Source: Gymnogyps californianus (lineage: Eukaryota; Chordata; Aves; Accipitriformes; Cathartidae). From it: a stretch of 64,000 bases of DNA. Below, piece by piece: positions 11,709-25,600 of this stretch. A program made the translations under genes and the position numbers. The notes under the pieces were generated by a model, which saw only the letters and a list, made by a program, of their open reading frames with translations, had not been told where the DNA came from and searched no databases. Every line of letters begins with the position of its first letter. The first letter of the stretch is position 1. Where the stretch lies: contig NC_059481.1 in the NCBI RefSeq assembly GCF_018139145.2, positions 14,000,368 through 14,064,367 on the forward strand, read 5' to 3'.

Positions 11709-14700
11709 GTAAGATGTAACTAGTATTTAATTTCCTAGAGCTTGGCTCCTTATATCATCCAAAATACACAGAAATTGTTTTGATGTGATTAATAATAAGA
11801 AAACTTAAATAAATCTATGAATGTTTTTAGGTATGTTGTGTGTGCAAAAAAATGAAGGCACTCTAATTAAACTGTGATTTCTGTGAACTTTGAATTGTGA
11901 GGAGGGAAAAGATGCATGAATAGGAGAAAAGTAGGGATTATGTTAGACTGTTATCTTCAGGTTGGAGTATTGCCAGGTAAGCATCACTGCCAGGAATTGC
12001 CAAAGGCAGCAGTAAGGTCTCATATTTTATAAATTGCAAGGATTATTTGTAATATTTTCCCAACAGCGGAAATTCTGTAATATGACTTCTCTAGTGATGC
12101 AGATAATTGTAGTTTTATTTATGGGTCTGCTTGAACTATGGTGCTAAAAATTATTTCTTTTATGGCTGTGGCAAATTTCGCACTTTCTCCATGGACAAGG
12201 TTCTAAGTGATAAGTCATCTTAATCATTGAGGTATGCTCTTTTGTGGCAGATTCTGAGCTGCTTTGTTCTAGAGTATGAATGGCATTCTTTGCTGGTTTT
12301 GTCCTTCATTTGTCTTTTTTTAATATCAGAAGTAGTGTTTAGAATTTAGAAAGTGTAAACTTTAAAAATTATTTGGTCCTTTATTTTTTTCATTTTGTGA
12401 ATGAAAATGTACGAACTACAGCAAAATACAAGATTTTTTTTCATATCTATTGTCTGATTTTTAGAAATTTATAGTAAATATATAGTAAATTAAAAATAGG
12501 TGTACTCTGTCAGGGTTGGATTTTGTTAATCGAGGCAGTTAACCATGCTGGTTGCTTTTAGCATGGGCCTGGTGTTCAGAACATAAGCAGCTGGTGAACT
12601 AGTTTTATTTGAAAGCTTAATATTTTAAAATTCTGAATTTTACCTTACTGTAGTCTGATGCCCAAGTTGACCGTTTTCAGTATCAAGATGTATTAAGTAT
12701 ATGGTCTGTTTACTTCAAAAAATGATTAAGAGTTTGGAAAAAAAAAACCCACCCCAAAACACTCTGCAGTAAAAGTGAAAGGATATCAGCTTCGTGCTTG
12801 CCAAATAATAAATACTCCTGGAGCTGCCTCCTGCAGAGAAAAATATATTGTGAAAATTATGTAATGCCTTTAATGTTAAGATTTGGACCGAATTTCAAGA
12901 AATATTTTTGTAACCAGTTAATTCTACCAAAAGGCTGCTCTTCAGTGGAGTCTAGTTTTTCCATAAAGAAAAGCGTATTAGTTGAGTAATACTGAAGTTC
13001 TAAATGGTGACACAAGATTTGTCATATTTAGAAGAATTAATTAGAATTTTAAGATCAGAATTAACAGCCAGAGCTCTTAGCCAGACTATGTTTGGTATTT
13101 CATCTCTTTTTACTGGATCATTGTCTAGTCTTTTTATATATTGACAAAACAGGTTTTCATTTTTACCTAGAACGTACAAGCTGAAGTATATATGGTTTTT
13201 TTTTTTAAATCTAATGTCATTTTAAAGAATTTTTAAAACTAAAAGCCCTAAATACCTTCTTGTGCATTTGTTTCTCGCATTTCCCTGTAAAGCTGCATTG
13301 TTAATGTACATGAATTCAATAAACACCTTTACTGATTTGATGATGATTTACCACGCTAAGGAGAGAATGCAATACATTCATATGAAAGGAATCTGTAACA
13401 ATGGTGATGCAAGACTTTTTTATTATTCCAGTTAGTAACAATGATTTCTGTTTCAAAGGCCATTTATCTTCCAGCTTTAAAGCATACAGCAGTGATTTTT
13501 CTCCAGCCATATAAGGAAATTGCTTGTAGATTATCTAGTAAATTAAGGAAGCTTTTCTGAAAGCTCTGTAGTTTTACTCTGTATAATTAAATTATTGCTG
13601 TAAGGAATACACAGTTAATCATGACTGCCTATTTCCACTTTAAAACTTGTAGTATAGGGTTTTTTCAGATTTTTTTTTCTTCAGGGTTTGGGGGGGTTTT
13701 TTTGCTATTATTTATAGGTTGTTTCTTACAAGGAAGAATCTGCTTGGTCCTAGTGAGCAGCCTTTTTATTCTTTATACTGGCTTATGCAAAGGTTTAATG
13801 ATCAAAGACATAGCTTGATACATAGGTTGTTTTACTGAAGATGGAAAGATTTCATCCCATGTTCCTTGTGTTCAATTAATATTTCCTTAAAATACTAATC
13901 TCCTTTTAATTGCTAAAAATCTAAGAAACTTGTAGCAAAATATTGTAAGAGGAAAAGGTAATGAAGCATACTGTGTTTGAACTACAAAGCTGTCACACAA
14001 ACAGAATTCAAGAACATCCAGCTGAAAAGCAATACTATGACCCTGTCTAATATGCATAGCTATTCTGGCAAGCTTCGGAAAGTTACTTTCTGGTATTATT
14101 CTGAGTTCCTGGAAGTTAGAAGAGGCAAACTGCTATGCATTACTTAATTTGTATTGCAAGTTTGCAGCTCAAATGTTTTGTCAAAAAGCTTTAAGCAGTA
14201 TGTCATTTTCAAGTAACATGGCAAACACAAAATACTGCCTCCTTCCACATAGCTGTTTATAATTCACAATTTTTCTTCTTCACAATATCTATGACTCCTG
14301 TACATATTTTGTAGTTCTTGAGTATGAGGTGAAATACGATTTAAAACAAATGAAAAAATTCTTGGGGACCAAGGATAATAAAGTCTTTGTAATAAATGTT
14401 TTAAAAATTATTTGTCAGAATATTCTATGAAAAGAGTAAAATTCTTGTCTCTGACAAAAACACCTGGTTTGCTTCTAAATTACAAATTCTACACTATTGA
14501 TTTCTCTACTCTGAGAACTAAAAAGGAGTATGTGAACAAAATGCCTTCTGAGGAGAGAGTACTGTCTTATTTTTCACTTTTTTTTTTCCCCTGCACTTCT
14601 GTTAGAGGTCCTGTGCCAGCAGACAGGAAATTATACTTGGTAACTGGTACTACTAGGTTCTACTTTGTACTGTGAATGAACAGAGACCTTGCAGGAGGAG

Positions 14701-16409
14701 AATCTAGTTACTAGAGCAGCAGATAAGGTTATACTAGATATAGGTAATCTAACTAGCCCTCGGGTTCCAAATGGCACTTGTATTTAGTTGAAACTGCTGA
14801 ATGAAAAACATGACAGTCATTGGAATGGGCCATGAAAAGTATCTTGAGGTTTAACTGGAAAAATGTTGAAGTACTGATCCAAAAATAAATCATGTGTCTC
14901 AATGTACTGTTTCAGGAATGGCTTATTTTTCTGTATCGTGTCAGAGGCCTTTTGCATGGTATGCAGTTGTTGAATTTGAACCTCCCTGTGGTCATCAGGT
15001 CTGAGAGTCCTGGGAGTGAGAGCCTTATCTTGCAAATGGTCCGCCTGCTTGTCCTTATGGCAGTGCTAGCCTTCTCTGTATCGCTCTGTCCTGTCTTAAG
15101 GGCCATATGAACTTCTGGACCGGCTTCACTTGGCTTGGAGTTGCACTGATGCCTTATTATCTTAACAGAAACAGTGTTATCTGTTTTGTAAATTCTAACT
15201 AGGTATATCAAAGTCATGCTTAAATTCCAAATATAGAAGTACTCTGTGCTTGCAAACATTAAATGTGACAATTATGTATGTCACCTAAATCTGTAGCTCA
15301 AAATCAGCTGAGATCTTTTGATTCCAAGACATCTCAGGCACATTTTGTGCTCACCTTTTGAAAACTGCCTGAATATCCATTGGAAAGAAAATGTTGTCTC
15401 ATAGACCTTGGACACAAGTCTATGTGCTGTTTTGAAAATATTGTCCTTCTGTGTCTTGAAGGAGAGAAAACAGTACTTGAATATTAAATTCCAAAGACTG
15501 CTTGACTGATGTATCATTGCATGTTCTTAGTGATGCTATAACTAATACTGACCTATGTTTGCATAATCTAGTGCTATGCAAATAGCAAGCTACTGTAATT
15601 GCTCCACTCTCTTTAAAGGTTTGTCGTTCTTTGCTATGACAAAAATATAACAGAGAAAGGAGCTTGATATAGACAATCATCTGGCTATCCAGATGTGTTT
15701 AGCTTCTTTAGTTTATTAAGTATTATAGAAGCTTAGGTTCTTGCTAGGACACTCCTCCTTGTACGCAAAACATCTATGGTACTGGAGGTTCCTGCTACCA
15801 TGCAAGCATCTTCTCCAGATGTGTTGTATTTGACAGGAAGTGAACCCCTGGCTGTAGCGTGAAATCCATTGATCTCTAGTTTAATTATCATAGCTCTTCT
15901 TACTAGTGCTTAGTTTCTCTTATAAAAAGGAAAACTATAAATGGTCCAGTCACGAAATGTTAATTGATTTAATTTGGGTGTTGTATGTAAGTTCTTCTGT
16001 TTGCCAAGTAGTGTTAGGTATTGTTTAACAAACTGTAGAGACTGATAATGCAGGTACACAAACAGAAAAATTAACACTAACATAAACAATTTTTCTTTTC
16101 AAATTTTTTTTGTTAATGGAAGGTGTGGGGAAGCAGTATTTATTATGTCATTTCATGAACGAAAAAATGTTGCTTCTTTACCAGGAGCAAAAACAATAGC
16201 TTAAAATGAAACAGTGTTAAAAGTTCCACAAAGGAGATTATTACAGGCAAGTTTTAAATTATTTTGGTTATGTTTCTATGTTAAGAATATTTTGTCTAAA
16301 TCAAGACTGTCTTTATCACACCAGTAAGTGTTTTGAAGCATTAATAAGTCTGTATTCTGGAGAATGCAAGAGGAACTGGGGACAGTTAATTTGCTTGTTT
16401 GCATGCAAG

Positions 16410-16441
16410 AATCTCTCTCTCTTTATATATATCTATCTATT
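16410..16441. repeat. Compound simple repeat (TC)n-(TA)n-(CTAT)n
   Basis: A run of TCTCTCTCTC followed by TTTATATATATC and TATCTATT. Short compound microsatellite in the large intron. Confidence 0.8.
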
Positions 16442-18055
16442 TTTTAGGTATTTATTTAAACAAGGCAAAGGAAAAGTGCAAATACAGGAAAAGTGTCATT
16501 TTATAACGCTTGTTCTGATATTTTTGTGGTTGAAGACGATAAAAAGAACTTGGTGGTTGATCCCCAAAGTGACAAAGGAAAAATTAGAAGGCAACATGCG
16601 AGGAAAAAGTGATTTGGGCTCATAAGTAAAGATTGAGCAAGTGCATGCCCTCCAGGTGCACATAATAGCTTCCTTTTTCCCCTCTTTTTGTTATTTTTCT
16701 TGTTGCTGTCCTGTAATTGAAGGCAAAATGCCTTTTTTTTCTATGCAAAAAAAGGGGGGGTGTTTAGTAACGAAAACAGTTGTTGAAGGTAGTGTAAAAA
16801 TGTATTTTAAACAGGCAAAAAGAAGTAGTGTTTCTTTTGTGATGATGTCATGCACAGATGAAAGGCCTAGGATTCCGATACTGGGTATTGATTCTTATTG
16901 CTAAGTAATTTAAGCAAACACTGATGTAAAAACCAAGGAACATGTTTCTGAAAACACTGGTCTAGGTACTTGTATGTTTAGGTACCTGTATAGGTGAATA
17001 ATGTTGTGGGGTTTTTTTAAACTTGACTCGGTGTCCTGTTTTTCTGAATAAATAATTGAAGGATCATCAAGTGATACATTTTTGTTAATTGGAACAAAAT
17101 TTATCTCAAGGCATGTTGCGCGTGCACACTCATGCATGCGCACACACATGAGTTCAGAATAATATGCATCTTAAAATTGACATATATACTGCTCTTTATC
17201 CACAAGTACCACAACGATAGCCTTGTGTTTGCTAGCATACAAACCCCAGATTTTCCTTAGGGCTGCCTATATGACTATTTAAGTGCTTTTTGTGTGGTGT
17301 TGAATACTGTTAAAAGCAAAGCTTTTCCCTTACCACTAGATTTGTAGTGCTTTAGTGTAATGCTCATAGGAGGCTAGATGATTTCCTGAATGTCTTCAAA
17401 TGCAGTTAACTATGTGAATATCAAGTGTTCTACCAAATTAAGAGCATTTGTTTCTTTAACTTACCAAATTACATTGTTAAAAGCAGGAATCTAGAAGTCA
17501 CTCCTGCTGCCGGCTCACTATGAACTGACTTCCTACATGACAGACTGCTGTGTACCTTGGTTTTTCCATTTCTAAAATGCTTATTTTCCCATACAGTGTT
17601 CTTTCACATTTTAATTGTTTATAAAACACTTAAAAGATTCTTGACATGTAAACAATATGACATGGGAAATGTAGGTGATTACGGATTCATACTTCTGGAT
17701 TTTTTTGTACCTTTCTGAAGATAGGTGCCATACAGCTGCAGTTAGCAAAAGCTGGTATGAAGTAGTATAGCTAACCTCATTACAAGGTGTTTAACAAGCA
17801 TTTTATTCCTTTAGGACTTCATTGAACAATTTAGGAGCTTTTAATAAGCAGCCTCTGTTAAGAGCAAAGAGCAGCTGCGAGCAGCGATGCCATTTTAAAG
17901 GCCCAGAATGGCTTTCTAGGACTGATGCCAACTAGCAAGCACTACCACCTTCTGTGAAAGCCCTAGGAACAGTCCTGCTGTTGCACCAGCCTTTTATTTC
18001 TGTGCAAACATTTGGTGGGCTAATTTCGCTCTCTGAATCAGTAATGTGATTATTT

Positions 18056-18074
18056 AAAAAAAAAAAAAAAAAAA
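18056..18074. repeat. A19 homopolymer
   Basis: Nineteen A bases lie between GATTATTT and GCCAGCTTG. No retrogene body was recognised upstream. Confidence 0.9.
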
Positions 18075-21000
18075 GCCAGCTTGAAGTGATTCCAGCTGCA
18101 TGGGCTGTCTCATCTCAGCATACTATGATTAATGAACACAGGAGGGCAGTCTTTCTCAAGAATGTTACTGAAATTAGCCGAAAATAGTGAGTGAAACAAA
18201 GAAAACTCAAACCTTTGTCTTCAGTTTTGGAATACTTACAATTTTTATCACTAACTACCATCTTATAACCCCAATAAAATAACCTTGCATTTTTAACTAG
18301 TTTATCATAATCCAGCACTATTCAGGAAAAGTTATATAATTGAATGGATTTTGTTATTGAATGACATTTTATCTCTGTGAACTGTTGAGTTTACCTGACA
18401 TCATTGTATCTATATTAATTTCCTACCCAATTAATGTTTTATGAACAGTTAAATTGTTGAAAAAATTAAATATGTTCAAGTTGTTTCTTTGAGCTAAAGA
18501 CAGAATAGTTAATCTGTTGTTTGACCTCTTTCAGTGCTGGAAACTGAAACCATTTTCTTAACTCTGTTTTTGCTGTGGTGGACTTAGTCCCTTTGCAGTT
18601 ACTGCTGTTTGCTGTGTGTGCTTCCAACAAGCAGGCTGAGTAATTTGTGTTGCTTATTGGGCAATGTAACATAACATGGTGTGCAGCTAATGAACTAATA
18701 TCAAATGAAATTAGAAGTGTGATTTTGCTGATCATCTGATAAGTTTCCTTTACCCTGTTTGCATTACCATTTCTGCTCTTTTATTTGTGATTCTGTTTCA
18801 GGGATTTGACTTGACAAACTTTATTGCAAAAGAAATAAGTGATTCATTACCTTGTTTTCAAATCAATATCAACATATCATTAGAGAGGAAAAAATATGAC
18901 ATCGTAGGTCAGAGGTATAGCACTGACGTGTCTTTATTGACCCAGCTAAGGTTTTTTGGGGAACAATACTTTGAATGTTTAATAGTTTCCTTATAAAGCC
19001 TTTTTAGGTTGGGTGGTTTTTTAATTTATATTGAAGAATTTAAATTGCTTTTTGAGTAGCTATATTTTTTCTGTTTTTCTGACTGTAGTTTCTTAAGGCT
19101 ATAAAAGGAAATCATAAGTGTAGTAATTCTTTCTGAAGAAAACCACTTCTCAATTCTTTAGTGCTTCTGGAATGTTCTCTGTTCTAATTTTCAGGAGTTT
19201 ATTGTGAGATCTTAAAAATGTGTTTAGTCTTGCCACTGGAATACAGGGGTTTTTTTATCATATTTAAAAATTGAACTGTATAAGGTTATTTAAGCTAAAG
19301 TCATAATACATTCATCTAGCCAAAAATGCCTTTAAGTTTGCTCTTGACCACTGTTAGATTATAATGTCAAAAAAATCAAATAAGTTTTTGAGGAAAGGAG
19401 AGAATGCAATGAAACATTCTGTATCAGTTTTAAAACAACTTTCGGTTATTATAATCTGTAAAATCTGAGCTTTCACATAAATGAAAGTTAGATTTCTAAA
19501 TAATCTTCTAAATGTGAGGCAAGCCCCCCTGATTCTTTGGGGTTTGTATGCAAACAGATACTTGCTGATGCTTGAGGTTTCCCAAATAGTACCAGAAGGA
19601 AAACTGCCCAGACTTGTCGATGTTCGTTGTTGCTACTTATATGCCTGTGGGCAGCGGTGGGACTAACAAGAATCAAGACAATTTCATACCATTGCTGCTT
19701 GAAGAAACTCGCAGCACAGCAGCAGGCACATGCTCTGCAGCTACTTAATAGAAAAGATCTAGAAATAGACTGGAAAGAGGGTTTGAGGTGCAGGCAATCA
19801 TCTCTGTTTATCATCCCTGTGTTTGCTTCAGAAAGAGGTGATTTTTGGCCTTGGGACTTCAAATTTATTAGATGCCTATTATTACACTAATATACGTTGA
19901 TCTGAATTCAGGGCCAGTGTTAAAGGAGACTGACTCCTTTTCCTCAGGTAAGGATGGAGAATTGACTTATGTAGTCATTGCCTCTGGGCAGGTGTTACTC
20001 AGCCTTTCAATAGCTAACTGTTTGTGGGTTTAGGTCCCAGATACTAGCTGGCTTATCTCCAAAATTTCCAAATCTGTGCGAGTACTTGGTTGGGTGTGAT
20101 TTTTCAAGTCTCTTTAAAATGAGAGGATAGGGATTTTCCCCAGTATTTCAGAGTTACTTTCTTTAGTCAGCATCAATGTGTTATTTTTAGTCTCTCCCTC
20201 TATGAAACTGAATATGTCCATGTATAAATAAAGGGAGAAAAGTTATCTACAGAAATAGCCATATTTATTACTTGGCTAATGAACCTCTTATTTTTTCCAA
20301 TACTGTAAGAGAAGAAGTGTTAACGTAGTTAGTATCACTGATGTAAAATGGTAATAGAAGTCGTAAGGTGAAGTTTTGAGATGATTGGCTGAGCTCACAT
20401 CCGTAATGTCGCGTTTGGGATTTTTTCCAGCATGCTGATACACATCACTGATGATTTTGGGAAATTACCTCACATTTTCATTTGAAGAGCCTGAAAACTA
20501 TACCCTCCTTCAATCTGCTTATAAAAATTACTTGGAGCATGCTTTTGTCTTTGCTGTTTTTTATGTTTTTTTAAACCAGTATCCTCTTTAAAACTAGAAT
20601 GTCAGTATTGTTTAATAGGTGGCAGTTTATGGTATAGCCATGTGTTCTCGCCTTTCTTACGATGTGGTTCTAACCAGAACCATCTAACTTGCCTTGACTG
20701 GTTGTCTAAAGAGACTTTAGGATCCATTACTAGATGAGGATCTATGATAGGTGAACCAAAGTGACTTCAGTTTTGTACTCAAAGTTGTTAGAATTCCATT
20801 TCTAAGAATATCCTGCCTGTTAGTGCTGCTATGAAATACTGTACAAAGAAGTGGGAAACAACAGTTCAGGGATGAACTTGGACACTAGGGCACTAGAGTA
20901 AATGGCTGACAGATTCAGCAAGCATGCCTAATTTGAGGAGTTAGTGTTTAAGGTTCAGTTTTCAACAGAGGTGTAAATTACCTGATTTAACAAGGATCTG

Positions 21001-22585
21001 TATTTAGACTATATAATTGAACCTTTTATCCCTCTGTACCAAGTGCTATTGAGCTTGTTTTCCTACTTCTGAATTAAACACGCTGGAGAAGTCCCTTTGC
21101 AGAAGTAGTTTGCTGTAGAACTCAAACTTTCAGAAAGCTGTTTTAAAGGAACATTTCCTTTGTTTAATGTGGCCGTGGGTTTTCTAAAATTCAAACTAAG
21201 AACATGCAATATCATTTCAGGAATAGGTACAAAATAATAGCTTTAAGCACAAATGAGTTTGAAAATATATGCCGTATTACATGTAAATTCACGTATAACA
21301 ATTCAGACGTAAAAAAGACACCATAAATCAAATCTGTTTAGGAATGTGTGCAATTACCAATGCAGAAAAGAGGTTTTATTCTTAAAGGATTTTGAGTTTT
21401 TCAGTGTTATTTATGGAAGATACATCTCTCCTGCTACTGTGATGGTGTACTTGAATCAGATGGTGACATTTTTGAGAAGTGTGTACTTCTAATCAGCTGG
21501 CTATTCCTTTAGCTCTTCTGGTCAGATAAACTTCAATTTCTATCAGATGAATTAAGCTTTTCAGCTTCATTGCAAAGGTAGTCAATTCACATACTAAAAT
21601 GTAGTTGTAAAATGTAGATATTTGTCATAGTATCAAGTCATAGTATACTTCGGGGCAGATAACTAAATAAAAACATAACTGGAGTACTGTCTCATAGGTA
21701 TCATTTAGGCTACACTTTTACTTAAGCGTGGAATTGCAAAGACATTGACGGGTGTAAAAACTTACATTAAATCGTGAAATTATCTGTTTGGATAATCTTT
21801 GTTTTCTGTATCTTAGAGATATATTTTACATGTGTGTGCATCTCCATTCCTAACGTAGCTTCTCTCTTGCCAGGCGTCGTATACAGTGCTGTTTCTTTAT
21901 CCTTTTGCAGTCTCAATCAGGACAATGTGCTTTTCCCAACACATCCTTAAATAACACAAACTACCTGCCTAGATAATCGTATTAATGATACAAAAGATTT
22001 TCATTTCTGATGTTTATCAGTGCTGAAATATACCATATGTAACTTAGGGCAGGGAGAAGAAACTTGGATCTAGAAATTAGTTGTCTCAAAATGTTATCCT
22101 CTCTGTGCCCTGTAGGAGGCAGTGAATGAGTGGTGGATAAAAGTAGTTTTTCTAGGCAGTGTAGGTTTTGTTGGTTAAATCTAGTTTGTCACTATTTTTG
22201 CATAGTTCTCAACATCTGAGTAATTTCTCTTAAATCTTACCTTTTTCAGCTTTAGCGCATCAGGAAGTTGTTCTTTGTATATGTGGTTTTCAGCAATAGA
22301 AAATTTATAATTCTCTTGAATTTGTAATGTTCTCTATTTCTGTATAATCTCTTTTCCAAGGTTATGCAAAATTGAAACTCCTTTACATGGCTTTGATTGA
22401 ATAAGGCTTTTTCCCATCTTTATTCTTTAAACAAATAACCTGTGAACAGTTCTGAAGAAAAAAATTAGTGGTTTTCTTTGTTTTTCACTGAGTTTCAGTT
22501 TCTCATGACATATGTACAACTGTCTAATAAGGATTATATTTTAAGTTGAATATCAAGTGATCTCAATATTCACAGTATCTGAATT

Positions 22586-22611
22586 ATGATGATGATGATG
22601 ATGATGATGAT
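22586..22611. repeat. (ATG)n trinucleotide microsatellite
   Basis: Eight perfect ATG units plus AT, in intron sequence. Likely length-polymorphic. Confidence 0.95.
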
Positions 22612-25600
22612 TCCTTGACAAATTAGGGTAGTTAGAGAATTGTAATGTAATTTTCCATATGTTTCTTTACTAGAAATGGAAATAGGAACCAGGTAACTTG
22701 TTTTATCCTTTAAACTGTTTTCTTATCCCCATTTAATGTGAAGCCAGAGGCACTGTTTTTCATACAATACAAAAACGTGTAGCTAGTTCAATTTTGGGTA
22801 AAGGTCTCACATGGATTCACAGCACTGTCAGTGTAGTGAAAACTTTGGATTATGGTTTTTAATGTGCATTTCTTCATGCAGAAAATCTACAAATGTTTTG
22901 ACTCTAAATTAAATTAATCTCATGGAGTATTCTGAAAGCCACAAATCTGCAGTGTGGTGTCTACTTATTAGCTCAACTCGGAAATAACGTACTGGTTTCA
23001 AAGGCAATGTAGTGTTAAGTAAAGCCAGTGTCATGAAAACATCTTGTTCAGCTTCCTTTTTTTCTTTGATACTTCCTTTGTCCTGAGAAAAGCTACTGTT
23101 TTATATGAAAAAGAGATGGGAAAATTCTCCTCTCTGAATGTTTCTTTAACTTTCATGGCTACACTAATTGCCTTCTGCACAGAGTAATAGCCAGGCTGTA
23201 GAAATTAGGCTGGACCTCCCTCAGCTGTCTTTGGAGTGTTAACATGGCTCTGAAATCTACCCTTTTTCCCATAAGCTCCCCGCCCCAAATCTTGGTGTTA
23301 ACCTCCTGTTTTCTCTTTGGATTCCACCTTTCTCTCTGCCTTTCCGTCTGTCACTCTACCTCAGCTTTTTATTTTGATTACCTTAGTTATCCCATGTCAA
23401 TAAAGTAAGACTATATGAGAATATTTTAGTTAACCACAACCTAAGCAAATGCAAAAGCTCTTCTCCTAACTGGCATTGTTTATGCAATATAAACCACTAA
23501 TCCATGAGGGCAATTTATTTGAATGTGTTTTAAATTCCTGCTGGAGTACTTCCTAATCTTAGACAGGCCTCCCGTGTAATGGAGAGAGGAGCAGGATACA
23601 CACTTTCACACCCGCATGTGAAGAAGTGTTTGTCTTATTGTGTAATAGACCTAGGGCCTGTAATATACAGCATTCTTGCAATAAATACCATCTGTGGTTG
23701 TGAAATACCTCTACTTATACATTTGAACTAGCCACAAAAGCCTTTTATTACTTTGTATATTTCTTTTTTACTTCCATTGTTACCAAAATTTCTTCACAGA
23801 GTTCAGAAAAAGCAGGGAGGGGGTTGCAGTGAGGGCATGTGAATCTGAGTGAGAAAGACCAGTTTGGAATCAATTCTGCACACAACCCCACTGAACACGA
23901 ATGCAGTTGCAGAGAATCGAAATCCTGTGTAACAAATGGGAAGGTTACGAAGTCAAGAGATGGTTAATAAAGGCTATGTTTTAGTGAGTTAATTTCGGGA
24001 GAATATTTAGAAAATTTGATGTTGTTTCATGCTTCACATTAAATTGCAAAAGTGTTGTGAGGGTTGTTTGGCCTGTATCAGGGTGTGAGTCATGGAGCTG
24101 GCTTTGTCTGGCTTGTGAACTGTGGGGGGAGTTAAGGCAGAGCTATATTTAGGAGTATCAACTGATGTCAAACTGTGGAGCACTGCTAAACAACAGTGTT
24201 AAAGGGGCAGCACTGGATAGTTTAGGCTCAAAGTTTAGATTGTTTGTAGTGGTTTATCATTTAGTAAATAATTGGAAAAGCTGATATTTACTAGAAATAT
24301 TCTTCTGCGGAGGTTGCAAGCCAAGCAGTGTGAGTTTCAACTCCATTCGTACTTAACTACTAATAGCTATTCTAATTTCATTGTCAAAACTGTATGAATT
24401 GAAAATAGCAAGCATAGATAAAACTTCTGGTTTCACCTTACATGCTTCAGAATCTGAATTTGTAAGAATTTGTTATTTATAAAGAATTGTTTAATTCCAG
24501 TTATAGGTAGATAAGGGTAATGTTTGAGGGGCTGTTACCATTGAGTTTTTGTCTTAAGATACAGAACAGCTGCTGACTTTACTTGATTGTATTTTGAAAT
24601 TTTGGCATTAATACCTGGGACCAAATTTAGGTACCTTTTTGCATCTAATGAAGACTAAAAGCAGTATGGTTCTTTTCTAACCTTTCTTGCTCCCTGCTAC
24701 CTAATTCTCTCCAGTGAGGTCTGTTATGTATTTGGGCAAAATTCAAGCCAGTGATTTTAAAAAATGAGAGGCTCCATTTTCCAAGGCTGCTCCTCTGTCG
24801 TAACTGTCATGGACTTTAGCTAGTGTTTTTTGTGGGGTTTTGTGTTTGGTAACCTTCCTTTGTGCAGGCATGTTTTGGTAGATAATTCACCTAATTTGGT
24901 AGTAAGCGTTTTATATGGCCATCTTTGTTTCTGGGCCTGTCTGTGTGAAGACAGTGAGATCGCAATAGGAAAATTGCAATGAATTTAAGGACCCCAGCTG
25001 AGATGTGAGTCAAAACTTTTCCTTACAGAATGGAGATTGTTTCTGTCATTCTAATGAATCTGAGGTGGGCAGGTTTTTCAAAGGCACTTGGTGTTGGTTT
25101 AAGCACACTATTATTGACTTGAATGTAGGCAGACCTGAGCCAAGACAAGGTACTGGTGGGGAAACAGAAAAACCACACTCAGAATGTATAAATTATACAG
25201 CTGTTTAAGTTAATGTATGGGGGATAAGTCAGTTTATCTGTTACTGTCATTTTAAGCTTTATTGGCTAAAGTATCGTCATTGCTAACTTTGATAGAAGTC
25301 TGTTTCAGTGACTAATTGGATTTCTGAAACATAATATTGAGCAACAAATATTCATTTAAATATTTGGTGTTTTCCAAGTGTCATGTGTTAAGATTTGTAC
25401 AAATCATGCTTTATGCAATATTGAAGTATTGGGTCAACCATTGTGAGTTGCATGACTGTGAACCTGTTAATCTAAACGAAAATGCGAACCTGCTGGTAGT
25501 TCTTGTTACATCAGTTATTGCACTTACACATCAGCAAAGATGTTCAAACCAATTCCCCCCACTTTAGTCTGCTGCAGCTGTTGAGGACAAGGAACTTGAA

